Notes under the pieces: model-generated
Seen by the model: the letters and a program-made list of their open reading frames with translations, nothing else
What the model was told of the DNA's origin: nothing
Databases searched by the model: none
Translations under genes and position numbers: made by a program
Part shown: positions 46,477 through 55,906 of the stretch, one piece after another
Layout of the letters: every line of letters starts with the position of its first letter
Position numbering within the stretch: position 1 is the first letter of the stretch
Origin: Callosobruchus maculatus
Taxonomy: Eukaryota > Arthropoda > Insecta > Coleoptera > Chrysomelidae
Assembly (NCBI GenBank): GCA_951848785.1
Contig: CATOUR010000054.1
Coordinates: 11,615,501-11,679,500, forward strand
DNA: 64,000 bases
Reading direction: 5' to 3'

Positions 46477-46932
46477 GAACATGCACCAGATAGTTTCAAC
46501 AAGACATATTTGATTGGCTACTTACTTACTTACTCGAATCTGTAATCTGATTTCAAACATTCAAAAAGATATTTATTTCGATCGTAGAGGTCGTCTCGAG
46601 CTGGAAAATTCATTCATCGGCTATATTGCAACAAATATACACTAGTTACTAGCAAGTATTTTCACGATTGGCTGGGAATCTAGAATCTAGTATCGATGTA
46701 GGACTCCGTTGGTCAAAGGAGCATTTTAACCGCCATCGTTACGTCACATGGGTTCGGAAGCCGTCGGCGTGTTTTCGGTACTCGATTCAAAAACCTATTT
46801 TTATTTTGATATAACTTTTGAGTTATTGCGAAAAAAAAGAAAACAAAAACAGTTTTGTTATAAAACTTATATATGATCTTTCGATTTATCACAAAAAATA
46901 TATATATTTTTTTCTTAATTCAAAACCTCAAT

Positions 46933-47417
46933 TGTCCCTTTCCGGAATGATTAGTGAGAATCAATTATCTAAACCTAAGAGGTCTTTGATTCTTTCCACC
47001 CTGAATGACGATACCGGGATATCTTTTTCCACGAATAGCTCTATTCTAGTGTGACCAGCTAGTGATTCTCGTGCCGTCCACGTTCCCCGTTACGCTTTCT
47101 CAGGCAAGCAGACACCGCCTCTCTTTTTATCCAGAGGTACAGAGGCGTCAAGCCCAAGAGTAGCAGTGTGTGTTGTCCTCATGGCGCTTGTTATGCTGAT
47201 TACTACAAGCCTCTGAATCTTAGCGAGCTTGAGCCCAAGAGTTACCTTCTCTACCCTCGGCCACCAGACCGAGCCGCCATACTAGATCCTGGTTCTGACT
47301 ACTGCCGTATACAGCCAGCCTCAAGCCCCAGGTCCTACCGACTACCCGACGTAGCTGCCACATATTAGCTATAGACCTTTTGTATACACAATCGATATGC
47401 GGTGCCCATGAACGTCT
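46933..47417 (-). pseudogene. LINE RT thumb and connection domain (R1/Jockey-like)
   Basis: On the minus strand, RSWAPHIDCVYKRSIANMW, QLRRVVGRTWGL, a frame change, VWWPRVEKVTLGLKLAK, RLVVISITSAMRTTHTATLG and DASVPLDKKRGG are followed by the linker RGTWTARESLAGHTRIELF and IPERDNWG. The 'TSAMRTTpTaaL' block is a hallmark of R1/Jockey-type LINEs. The break after IPERDNW coincides with the start of the fold-back element; the same protein resumes with RNase H at 44666. It is shifted several times. Confidence 0.75.
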
Positions 47418-48162
47418 AAAAAAATACTAGAACTAGAATATCAAAGACAGCAGTTTAAAAGCTTTATGAAACAGCGACGTACTTATATTGCTATATGTAC
47501 GAGAACGAATTAACCTAAACCCATAATGTAGATATTGGCAGATTTTTTCAGTCCTTTGCTCTCATTATTTGAACGAATAAAAGTATAGGATGTAAATTTG
47601 CAAGCAAGACCACCGGGAATTTCTCCCATCAAAGCAAATGTCGTTTTGCCAAAAAACTGTCGGCTCACCAACTGGAAATAGGGCAAAGGCTCGATGAACA
47701 TCACAAACTATAAGGTTGGCATAATGGAAAACTAATTACAGTTTCATTATTTGAATCAAAGAAGGTTGATAAATAAAAGTTACTAAGAATGACTGTGTAT
47801 TCATTTCCTATTTTAATTTTAACTCAGTCAATTACCAGCATCTATGGCAGCGATGAAGAGCAAATTAATTATACGAATGGCGTAATCTCGTTTACTGGAT
47901 ACCCATTCAAAGAGACGCGATTCAGTTTCTCCCAATTTGCAGCTCTTTCAAAGCATTGAACTCCTTTTCGCTAAAAGAGTCATGAGCGTAGGTTAAAGGG
48001 TCTGTAGTCCAAGAGCCCGTGAAGACCACACCTTCGGAATTTTATAAAATCTGAAACTTCTTCTATATGTATATCCAATACAAGTATCCATTTTCATGGT
48101 TACATCTGCATGTGGATTTTTTAATTTAAATTCCTACCAGAAAATTCCTTCTAGAAACATTC
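47418..48162. other. Unassigned stretch
   Basis: No recognised feature. The minus frame 47510-47704 has no motif. Confidence 0.3.
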
Positions 48163-48235
48163 GGCGGCTGGCAGGACTCGAACCCGCAACCTACAGATCG
48201 GTACTCCGGCGCTCTCGCCAGTTGAGCTACGGTCC
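48163..48235 (-). ncRNA. tRNA-like sequence with good D, anticodon and T arms
   Basis: On the minus strand, GCTC-loop-GAGC D stem, an anticodon arm CCGGA-GTACCGA-TCTGT (one mismatch, ACC at the anticodon position), variable AGGTT, and a full T stem GCGGG-TTCGAGT-CCTGC. The A box is TAGCTCAACTGG, the B box GGTTCGAGTCC. The acceptor ends (AGGACCG and CAGCCGC) do not pair, so it is a pseudo-tRNA or SINE head and not a functional tRNA. No CCA or clear terminator. Confidence 0.55.
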
Positions 48236-48559
48236 TTTTTCATAAGCTAGTAAAACATACAACAAAATTCCAGAGAGCACAAGAAACATAAATAATTATG
48301 TAATGTTTGGCAGATATGTTAAGCTGTATTTGGGTCTAGTTAGTAAGTCATCCTATGTATATGTGAATATTTACTGGTGTTAAACACGGATATGAAATTT
48401 TAAGTATTCTCGAGACCATGGCTTTTCGCACTGTTTAGAAAATTTGATTTTATATTTCACTGAATATGAGAAATAAAGAGATGTTTTCGAAAAAAAGCAA
48501 CAATTAAACACGTCTAAAGAGCACAAGATATACCAAAATTAATTTTTCTCAGCGCAAGG

Positions 48560-49590
48560 TAAAGTATTTTATGAATGCAACACATTTTTCAGTCTTCATA
48601 TACCCTACCTCCAAAAATAGAATGGAAAAGGATCAGGAACACCTGAAACGAAGCTTGGAAGGTTTCTGATCATTTTTCGTTTTTTACCAATTTATCCGCC
48701 TCCAATGCACCAATTTTCAGAATTTTAACAGCAGGCGGAAATTAGTGACGTGGATGTTCGTTTTGTAGATACCATAAAAGAGCGTATTATCTCAAAACCG
48801 AAAAAATTAGCCATTATGATGCTCCTCTATCACCCACTGGTATGGGAATTGAAATGTGGAAATCGACCAATAACCTCCAGATAGCCTAAAATCTAAGTTT
48901 GAACTGTATTCATATGTTAGGTCTTTTGATTATTACTGTACCGCTACCGACACGATTTCCAATAAATATATGCGTTTTCCATCCTCACCACTGTAATAAT
49001 GTGTCAAAATTTCATTAAAATCAATTTAGTAATCTCCAGCTTACACAATACAGAAAGATCTAAGGCGACAATCGTATGTATATCTAATAGGCAAGACAAT
49101 GTTCGGATGGACCTAAAAAAGTGCAATATGCCGCTAATTGTTTCTTTCACAGGTCAATAGTAGCTTACTATGAATACAACAAATATGTTTAATATTTGCA
49201 GCCCCCACTCCCAAGCACCCAAATTTCACCCCTCCCCTAAAACGCCTGAAAACTAAGTTTGAGGAGTATTTGAAATATTTTGTTTTTTAATTGCCCCGCC
49301 GCCCATGTACCGGTTCTCAAAATTATTATCAGCAGTAGTAATACCCACTACGACCACACAGCATATAGCTACCCAAATTTCATCACAATCCAGACAGGAA
49401 TTACCGATATTGCGAGTCTAGAAGGACGCCAACAGACAGATAGATCGACAGACCGACCGACAGGAACAAGTGACGTGGATTTTCGTTATGTAGGCATCAT
49501 AAAATGTCCAAAAACCGTAGTGTCTCAAAATCGACCATTTTCGCGATATCAATACTCTCCTCACCTATCGGTGTGGTGTGTAGAACAAAA
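48560..49590 (-). repeat. Dispersed repeat family D, partial copy
   Basis: The minus strand matches family D: CACCTATCGGTGTGG at 49562, TTTTCGCGATATCAATACTC, GACGTGGATTTTCGTTATG, a decayed CAGACAGATAGATCGACAG run, CAATGTTCGGATGGACC and a CCCCTCCCC module (49200-49260), plus a second module at 48600-48850. The frames at 49280-49731 are read through this repeat. Confidence 0.6.
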
Positions 49591-49904
49591 GTTAGATCTT
49601 TATTTCTCTTTAGAACGTATTCAGGAGTCAAATATATTTTATACGTTTACGAGATCAAAATGGGCAAACTACTGCTTCTTGCGGAACATTGCAGTGTAGT
49701 TTCTGACCGTTTCCCCTCTAAAACTTTTTGAATTGGTACTGGTTATATTCTAAACATTTTGGTAGCCATCGAATGCCTAGGTTCAAGGACATACTTCCGG
49801 AAGCTTTTTTTTATAGGTTTATTTAACCGTGTCTGAGCTACACCTAAATTAATTGGTTAGTTTTGTATATATATTATTTTGATTTAATTTAATTTTTTTT
49901 TTGT

Positions 49905-50600
49905 TTTTTTCGTCTGGTTCTCCCCGCTCGCACATAAATCGTCCTCAGCGTATCCCCATCTCGCTAGGTTATCCCCATACCAGCCCATTTAGTATCTAGT
50001 CCTGTTGAGACTTTTCCAGGTCCTCCATTCCAGTTTTGATCCCGTAAGGAGGCTTTCAGTTGGATTCCAAGTTGATATGTAGTTCTTCGTTAGCCGTTGC
50101 TTCCACAGTACCTGCTTGGTTACTGATTTGGAGTCTGTCTGTGGGTTTGTGCATATAATGGAATTCTTCTTGGATTTAAGTCTCGATGCCGGTGGGGACA
50201 TTTGTCCAAATACTAATAGAGGGTGCCTTTTATCTAACGACTGTCCAACTTTGTTCTATCGTACATGAGACTTCTCGCCTGATATGAGGTGGGGCTAGGT
50301 TGGTGGGCTTTAGACAGCCCCTGATTATCCCACAGGTGTCGTTCAGGGTGGGGTGAAGTTTGTTAGCATGAGCCGATCTGGACCATATAGGGCATTCGTA
50401 TTCGGCTGGGGCAAAGCACGTGGCAAGGGATGTCGTCCGCGATACGCCAGGGTGTGCCTCCCTTTGGAAGCTAACCAGCTTGCGAATAACCCCGTTCCTC
50501 GTGTTCACTTTTGCTCTAGTCTTCTCTACGTGTTTTTATAGAACAGAGTCCTGAGGTAATACCCAGATAAACTGGATTTGGGCGGTGCTGTAGTCTCGTC
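49905..50600 (-). pseudogene. LINE C-terminal fragment (same group as 56-58 kb)
   Basis: On the minus strand, TRNGVIRKLVSFQREA, CFAPAEYECPIWSRSAHANK, LNDTCGIIRGCLKPTNLAPP and HIRREVSC are followed by WKSLNRTRY, NLARWGYAEDDLC and an A-rich tail (T-run 49892-49910 on plus). It aligns with the block SAAEFCAPVWLNSAHTKK ... SGCIKTTPSYWLPTLSHIPP of 56510-57916, so both belong to one LINE group but are different families. Broken by at least two shifts. Confidence 0.7.
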
Positions 50601-50944
50601 GAATTCCATTTTCATAGATACATTATACATACATGCTTTATAACCTACAATGTGCAGCTTTTAACCTAAGTATGACGAAATTTTTGACATTGCAACTTGT
50701 ATTGCATAGTTTTCGATTCTAACCACTGGTGAAGGGGTAATAATAGAAAAATGAAAAATATGAGTATCACTGAACCTGCGTTGAAGTAGAAAAATATGGA
50801 TAGGTTGGAACAACGTCAATATCTTTTTGTATTCAAAATCTCAAAATATCTTTTTGTATTCAAAAGTTTTGTGAAATACATTTACCTATGTATGTACTAT
50901 AGTTTTAAGATTTATTCGATTAGCTTCCAAGCCTTGTCTTTTTT

Positions 50945-52550
50945 TACTTCCCACACGGATAGGTGAGGGGAGTATTGTGATCGCGAAAATTTTCGATTTT
51001 GAGATAATACGCTTTTGGGCGTTTTATGATATCTACATAACGAAAATCCACGTCACTCATTTCCGTCTGTCTATTTGTCGGTCTGTCTGTCGGTCTGTCT
51101 GTCGGTCCGTCTGTCGGTCCGTCTGTCGGTCCGTCTGTCGGTGTGTCTGTCGGTGTGTCTGTCGGTCTGTCTGTCGGTCGGTCTGTCTGTCGGTCTATCT
51201 GTCGGTCTGTCTGTCGGTCTGTCTCTCTGTCGATCTGTCTGTACGCGTTTTTCTAGCCACGTAATCTCAGCAACCGCTGCATGGATTGTGATGAAATTTG
51301 GGCAGCGATATGCTGTGGCGCGTAGTAGGTAATGTTCCTATAATTTTGAAAATCGGTGCATGGGCGGCGGAGTAGTTAGCAATAAACGAGAAAAAAATAA
51401 ATATTGCTCAAACTTCGTTTTTAGGCATTTTAGGGGTTCCTTCCTGATCATTTTCTACTTTTTTGTGTGGAGGTGAAATTGGGTGGTTGGCAGAGGTGGG
51501 GGGTTGTAAAATTGAAAAAATTGTTGATTTCATAATAGACTGTCGACTGACCTGTGACTAGTGACATACATAACTTTTTCAGGTCCATCCGAACATTGCC
51601 TTTTCTGTTACAGAAACCAAAGGACTTTTTGGTGTAGACATACGAGTATTGCTTTAGATCGTTCTATATTGAGTAACGAGAAAACGGTAAAATTGATTTT
51701 AATGGAATTTTGACACAGTATTACCACCGTGGCGAGGATGGAAAATGCGTATAGCTTTTATAAATCGTGCCAGTGGGGGCGCAGAGATAATAAAAAAACT
51801 AAAAATATAAAAGCAGCTCAAACCTCGTTTTTAAGAGTTTTAGAGGTTCCCGATCGTTTTCTGCGTTTTTTTTTGGGTGGGGGTGAAATTAGGGTGGTTG
51901 GAGGGTGGGGGTGAAATTAGGGTGGGGGGTGGAGGGTGGGGGGTTTAAAAAACTGAAAAATGTGTTGTATTCATAATAGGCTGTCCAGTAGCCTGTGAAG
52001 GAAGACCTAGCGACATAGATCACCTTTTAAAGTCCATACGAACATTGCTTAGCCTATTACCGAAACTAGTAAGGGACTCATTATTATTATTATATAGTAT
52101 TTATTGTCTTAAGTCGTTTCGTATTTTGTAACGTGGAAACTACTAAATTGATTCTAATGAAATTTTGACACAGTATTACTACCATAGTGAGCACGCAAAA
52201 CGCGTATGGTTGTGAAAATCGTGTCAGTGGCAGCGTAGCAATAATCAAAAATCTGAAAATATGAAAACAGCTCAAACTTCGTTTTTAGATGTTTTAGGGG
52301 TTCCTGATCATGTTCTACCTTTTTATGGTTGGGGACGAAACTGGGGTGGTTGGGAGGGGGGGGTGGGGGGTTGTAAAACTGGAAGGTCTGTAGTGTTGAT
52401 AATAGGATGTCCATTGACCTATGAATGAAAGATATAAGGCATACGACAATTTTAGAGGAAGGGCTGCCGATGATTTGGTTGCAAGGGGATCTCAGGCTAA
52501 AGCTTCATGCTATGGGAAAATAACAGTATCACAGTAATGTGTGGGAAGTA
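50945..52550 (+). repeat. Dispersed repeat family D, longest copy
   Basis: Ends TACTTCCCACAC and GTGTGGGAAGTA are inverted (12 bp). Inside are ATAGGTGAGGGGAGTATTG, GATCGCGAAAATTTTCG, a GTCTGTCG microsatellite (51063-51245), and three imperfect tandem modules of about 400 bp (roughly 51270-51640, 51660-52080, 52110-52440). Each module has GACACAGTATTA or its counterpart, a 'gcTCAAACyTCGTTTTTA' segment, a G-rich run and a CATAATAGRCTGTCC segment. No transposase. The match to the 27.1-kb copy goes slightly past the inverted ends, so the exact termini are uncertain. Confidence 0.7.
51063..51245. repeat. GTCTGTCG-type microsatellite
   Basis: A run of GTCTGTC and GGTCTGTCTGTCGGTCC units within the family D repeat. 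Overlapping frames (50977-51332) of repeated Cys-Arg-Ser-Val or Val-Gly-Leu-Ser are artefacts of this run. Confidence 0.9.
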
Positions 52551-53304
52551 CTGAGTCATCAACTTGACTTGATTGTTTCTTCCTGGTACAATTATAGTAA
52601 CAGTTTCTAGGTTTTTCTGATAGTGAAACTCTCCGTGGTCCTATAACTAACGAGGCAACTGTTTACTTAATTATAATGAACCATAACAACAGGAGTAGTC
52701 ACTAAAATTCTAAACTTAAGCTTTTCTGTCGTTCCACTTTTGGACGGGGTCAAACTTAGGCTAAGCAAATATAGCATTACGTTAAAAAAGGGGAATTTGT
52801 ACTTGTGTGGGGAGCACATATGTAACCTGATTTAATTTTTTCGCGTTAATAACATATCTAAAATGTTACCTAGTCTATAATTGTTACATTAGTAGAAAAT
52901 AGCAACTCGATATAATAACCGTCATAATTCTGGTTAAGAGGTCTTGTGCAATACGTCCCCGTTGTAATAGAACTAAGGTATCGAATGGCTATCTGTCGTG
53001 TTACATAAACCAGTATTATTGCTATCTCGGTGGTATCAATTAGCCCGAGAAGTGTTCGTCACCAGTAAAAGCCGGCTGTGCCTGTAAACAATGTACAGCG
53101 GGCAGGTGCCAGGTCCATCCTTGGCATTAGTCGACCTGGCGTGGCGGTCCATTACACTACGGCGAGGTGTATATGATGAGGAACAGGTGGAATTGTCCGG
53201 CACCAGTGCGGTCGGTAGCGTGGTAATTGTAAGTGATTCTTCTATATCTTCAGAAACGTGAAATAGGCAAAAGGATAAAGGTGTCGAAACATAATTTGGA
53301 ATTT
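52551..53304. other. Unassigned stretch
   Basis: No open frame of note. 53050-53230 is GC-richer (GTCGACCTGGCGTGGCGG) and could be LINE untranslated sequence, but no match inside the window supports that. Confidence 0.3.
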
Positions 53305-53666
53305 TGTTTTTAACACCTCAGTGTGATTGCGTCATGTCTACCTTTGTCTGGGGTGACACCCAGGCACTTGACGGAAAACTCCACCGTAATAGAGTACCGC
53401 TGATAGAGACCTCTGGCCGGGACGCTTTTTGCTACAATAGATAGACTGCGTTTTAAAATGATTTTGATGAGCCACCGATCCGCCCACTCTAGTACTTCAT
53501 CCAACCCTGTCTGTAGCCTGTCATGGACTAGATTGCTAGACCATGACTGGGCCACTAGTGCGGCATAGATATAGACATCACAGTTGCTGGGACTAGGGAC
53601 ATCGTGAATTGAAAAGGAATAAAGTATTGGTCCAAGGACAGAACCCTGAGGAACATGGCATGGCAT
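53305..53666 (-). pseudogene. Jockey-like RT fragment (minus), meets the plus copy
   Basis: The 118-codon minus frame gives VPQGSVLGPILYSFSIHD, YIYAALVAQSWSS (the YADD box decayed to YAAL), RLQTGLDEVLEWADRW, and VKCLGVTPDKG before truncation. Typical Jockey-clade RT from the GVPQGS box to the thumb. The 5' side is cut at 53650-53666, exactly where the plus-strand LINE begins, and the 3' side ends near 53305 without tail. Confidence 0.75.
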
Positions 53667-54790
53667 GACGGACTTCTGGCCAAGCTTGCTGCTTATGGAC
53701 TACCACCTGGCCTGCGCCAGTGGCTGAATAGCTTTTTGAACGACCGATCTCTGTTTGTTGTAGTCGAGGGCTGTTCGTCAGACGTATTTTCAATAAACGC
53801 CGGTGTTCCTCAGGGATCTGTCCTATCCCCTACACTGTTTCTGCTGTACATCAACGAGCTGCTGGAAATAACATCCAATCCAATATACAGCTTCGCAGAT
53901 GACAGTACATTAGTGTCGTGCATGGAACCAGGCAAGCCACTATCATCCCAGGAGACGGTACGTCAGCGACATCAGCATGCCTCACAGATCAACGCTGATA
54001 TCAAAACAATTGTCGAGTGGGGATTAGCAAATAAAGTACAGTTCGACGTACAAAAAACTCAGGCAACAACACTTACAAAGAAGTCTCACGATGGCTTACC
54101 AACCGTGGAAATGGAGGGTCACCTCATAGTCGAATCACCTTCCGTCAAGCTTTTGGGAATCAACATCAACAATAACATGTCCTGGCACGACCACGTCGTC
54201 AGTATTGCTAAAACGGCATCCCAGAAGCTTGGAGTCTTGTTCCGCTGCAGGAAGTTGTATACACCAGAGCAACTGCTGCTGCTCTACAAGGCACAGATCC
54301 GACCATCGCTGGAGTATTGCTCCCATGTGTGGGGATGCGCTCCGAAGCACTCTCTAAAGCTTCTGGACACTATCCAGAAAAGAGCGATTAGACTAATCGA
54401 TACGCCAAACCTCACAAAGGACCTCCACAGCCTGGAACATCGAAGGAGGGTGGCTGACCTATCCCTGTTTTACAGATTCTATCACGGAAGATGTTCGAGT
54501 GAGCTCTCTCAGAGAATAACACCACAGGCCGTCCGAACCAGGAAAACTAGAGAAGCTCTGCGAGCCCATCCTTACCAGGTCTATGTCCTTACTCCACGAA
54601 CTAGTCTCCTCCAGCATTCCTTCTTTTGGAGAACTTCGACGCTGTGGAATCAGCTGCCGGGGAATTTGTTTCCCGACGGCTACAACCTGCAGCGTTTCAA
54701 ATCTAACGTGAACCGATACTTATCCTCTCGCAGCGCTTCTACAGCGCCATAGGCTTTCAGCCTTTGCGGGAGGCCGACCATAAAAAAAAA
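53653..54790 (+). pseudogene. Jockey-like LINE, C-terminal RT half with 3' tail
   Basis: A 365-codon frame (53655-54752), open to its natural stop, followed at 54780-54790 by an A-run. Visible are WHDGLLAKLAAYGLP (box A side), AGVPQGSVLSPTLFLL (50-65), FADD (80-83), KLLGININNNMSW (thumb, about 163-176), RPSLEYCSHVWGC, KRAIRLID and FFWRTSTLWNQLPGNLFPDG near the end. No RNase H. The sequence upstream of box A is missing (5' truncation), so the frame start is not a real start codon. It is the reference copy for the split Jockey element at 38.4-43.0 kb. Confidence 0.85.
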
Positions 54791-54799
54791 CCGGCCTTG

Positions 54800-55138
54800 A
54801 TAGGCCATATTGTCAATAGCGCAATTTTGATCAGATGCTTCCTTCCGTCTAGAAAGAGTTTCAAAAGTATTGGTAGCCAGAAAGCCTTTTTCGATTAATT
54901 TATGGAGGAGGCCCTCACCAGATAATCACGGTTTCTGGCGGGAATAGCTTCAACGCCCTGTTAGTGACTTGAACCCCTCCAGGTACACCTTGAGGTCTTT
55001 GATATCGTTGAGCAGCTCCGCTGGTGTGCAGTGAAGAATCACTCTTGATTCCTCTGTTGTGCTACGCTTACACCCAGAATCCATGGCAAGATACGTAGTA
55101 GAGTTGAGCCATCCGAAAGTACCTTCTAGAAACTGTTT
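54800..55138 (-). pseudogene. Coding-like fragment of an unknown gene or element
   Basis: On the minus strand one frame reads QFLEGTFGWLNSTTYLAMDS, KRSTTEESRVILHCTPAELL, NDIKDLKVYLEGFKSLTG, then after two TGA stops continues in the same frame as LLHKLIEKGFLATNTFETLS and ASDQNCAIDNMA. Codon composition is protein-like across about 110 codons, which is unusual for non-coding DNA. I do not recognise the family. It lies between the tail of the Jockey-like LINE and the 55139-55789 element, and could be a host pseudogene piece or a transposase. Confidence 0.4.
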
Positions 55139-55789
55139 CCGTTTGCACTTTCTTGTTAAAAGCTTAAACCTATTTTATATAATTCTACTTCTACAATTCA
55201 ATACATAGAACATGCATAACTCAACATTTACTGAGCTGATTCACCTCTACCACTAACTACGTGCTAAACCCCAAACGAAAAACGTCGCATGGGGCATAAG
55301 GTCGTTAATCGTCTGGCAAGCCACAGGAATTATAATACATTTATAACTCTTCGTGGCAGCTTTGCGCACAGGTGGCGCGTGGTGACAGTTGTACATTTTT
55401 CAGTTTTTATTCAAAAATTTTCATCGGACTAATAATATGGAAGCACCGTCGTAATCGCCGATATTTGCTCTATAGCTTTTATAGAAATCATTTTTTTATT
55501 AGTTCAACTGTTGCGGAGTTACTATGAGTGGAATGATGTCGCATTTTTGCGTTTTCATTACGGCGTTCCATATGAAAGCATTGTGCAACGGCTATTTAAA
55601 GTTGAGAAAAAAATATTTCCGATTCTAAAACTGAAATAATATTTGGTCTAATTGATCTTCAGAATTTTTGAAAACCACCTCCTGCTATCCATTGCACAGT
55701 ACGATTTTTGGACAACTTGATTTTGCTTCCTTAAGGTGTGTAGAATTATTTAAAATAGGTTTTAGCTTTTAACAAGAAAGTGCAAACGG
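55139..55789. mobile_element. 0.65-kb element with about 50-bp inverted ends
   Basis: The left end CCGTTTGCACTTTCTTGTTA and the right end TAACAAGAAAGTGCAAACGG are exact inverses. Similarity continues through AAAAGCTTAAACCTATTTTA / TAAAATAGGTTTTAGCTTTT. The 550-bp interior has no open frame. A target duplication is not obvious. Non-autonomous DNA transposon; superfamily not assigned. Confidence 0.75.
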
Positions 55790-55906
55790 GATGACACGAT
55801 AGCACTAGCTTTTAACTTTACCAACGGTGGTTATCCTGTTGCGATTGCCTAATAATATGAGGTACTTATCGCAGCCCCTTCCACCAGTATGATGCCAGCA
55901 GACCTA

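Larger units (their letters stand above)
44667..46932. mobile_element. 2.27-kb fold-back element with tRNA-like in each arm
   Basis: The arms are 44667-45635 and 45856-46932. The ends are ATTGAGGTTTTGAAT and its complement; matches continue through CGAAAGATCATATATAAG, CCGACGGCTTCCGAACCC and AAGCTCAGCC. The right arm has about 100 bp extra near 45960-46060. The loop (45636-45855) contains an RT thumb fragment. The element splits a LINE: its RT is at 46933-47417 and its RNase H at 43530-44666, in the correct order on the minus strand. The frames at 44943-45405 and 46137-46545 lie in the arms and are not genes. Confidence 0.8.

Noticed and set aside
46144..46545. 133-codon plus frame in the fold-back element
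   Set aside because: It reads through the tRNA-like sequence and A-rich runs in one arm; the mirror frame in the other arm differs by shifts.
50977..51332. Two overlapping Cys/Arg/Ser-rich open frames
   Set aside because: They translate the GTCTGTCG microsatellite in different frames.
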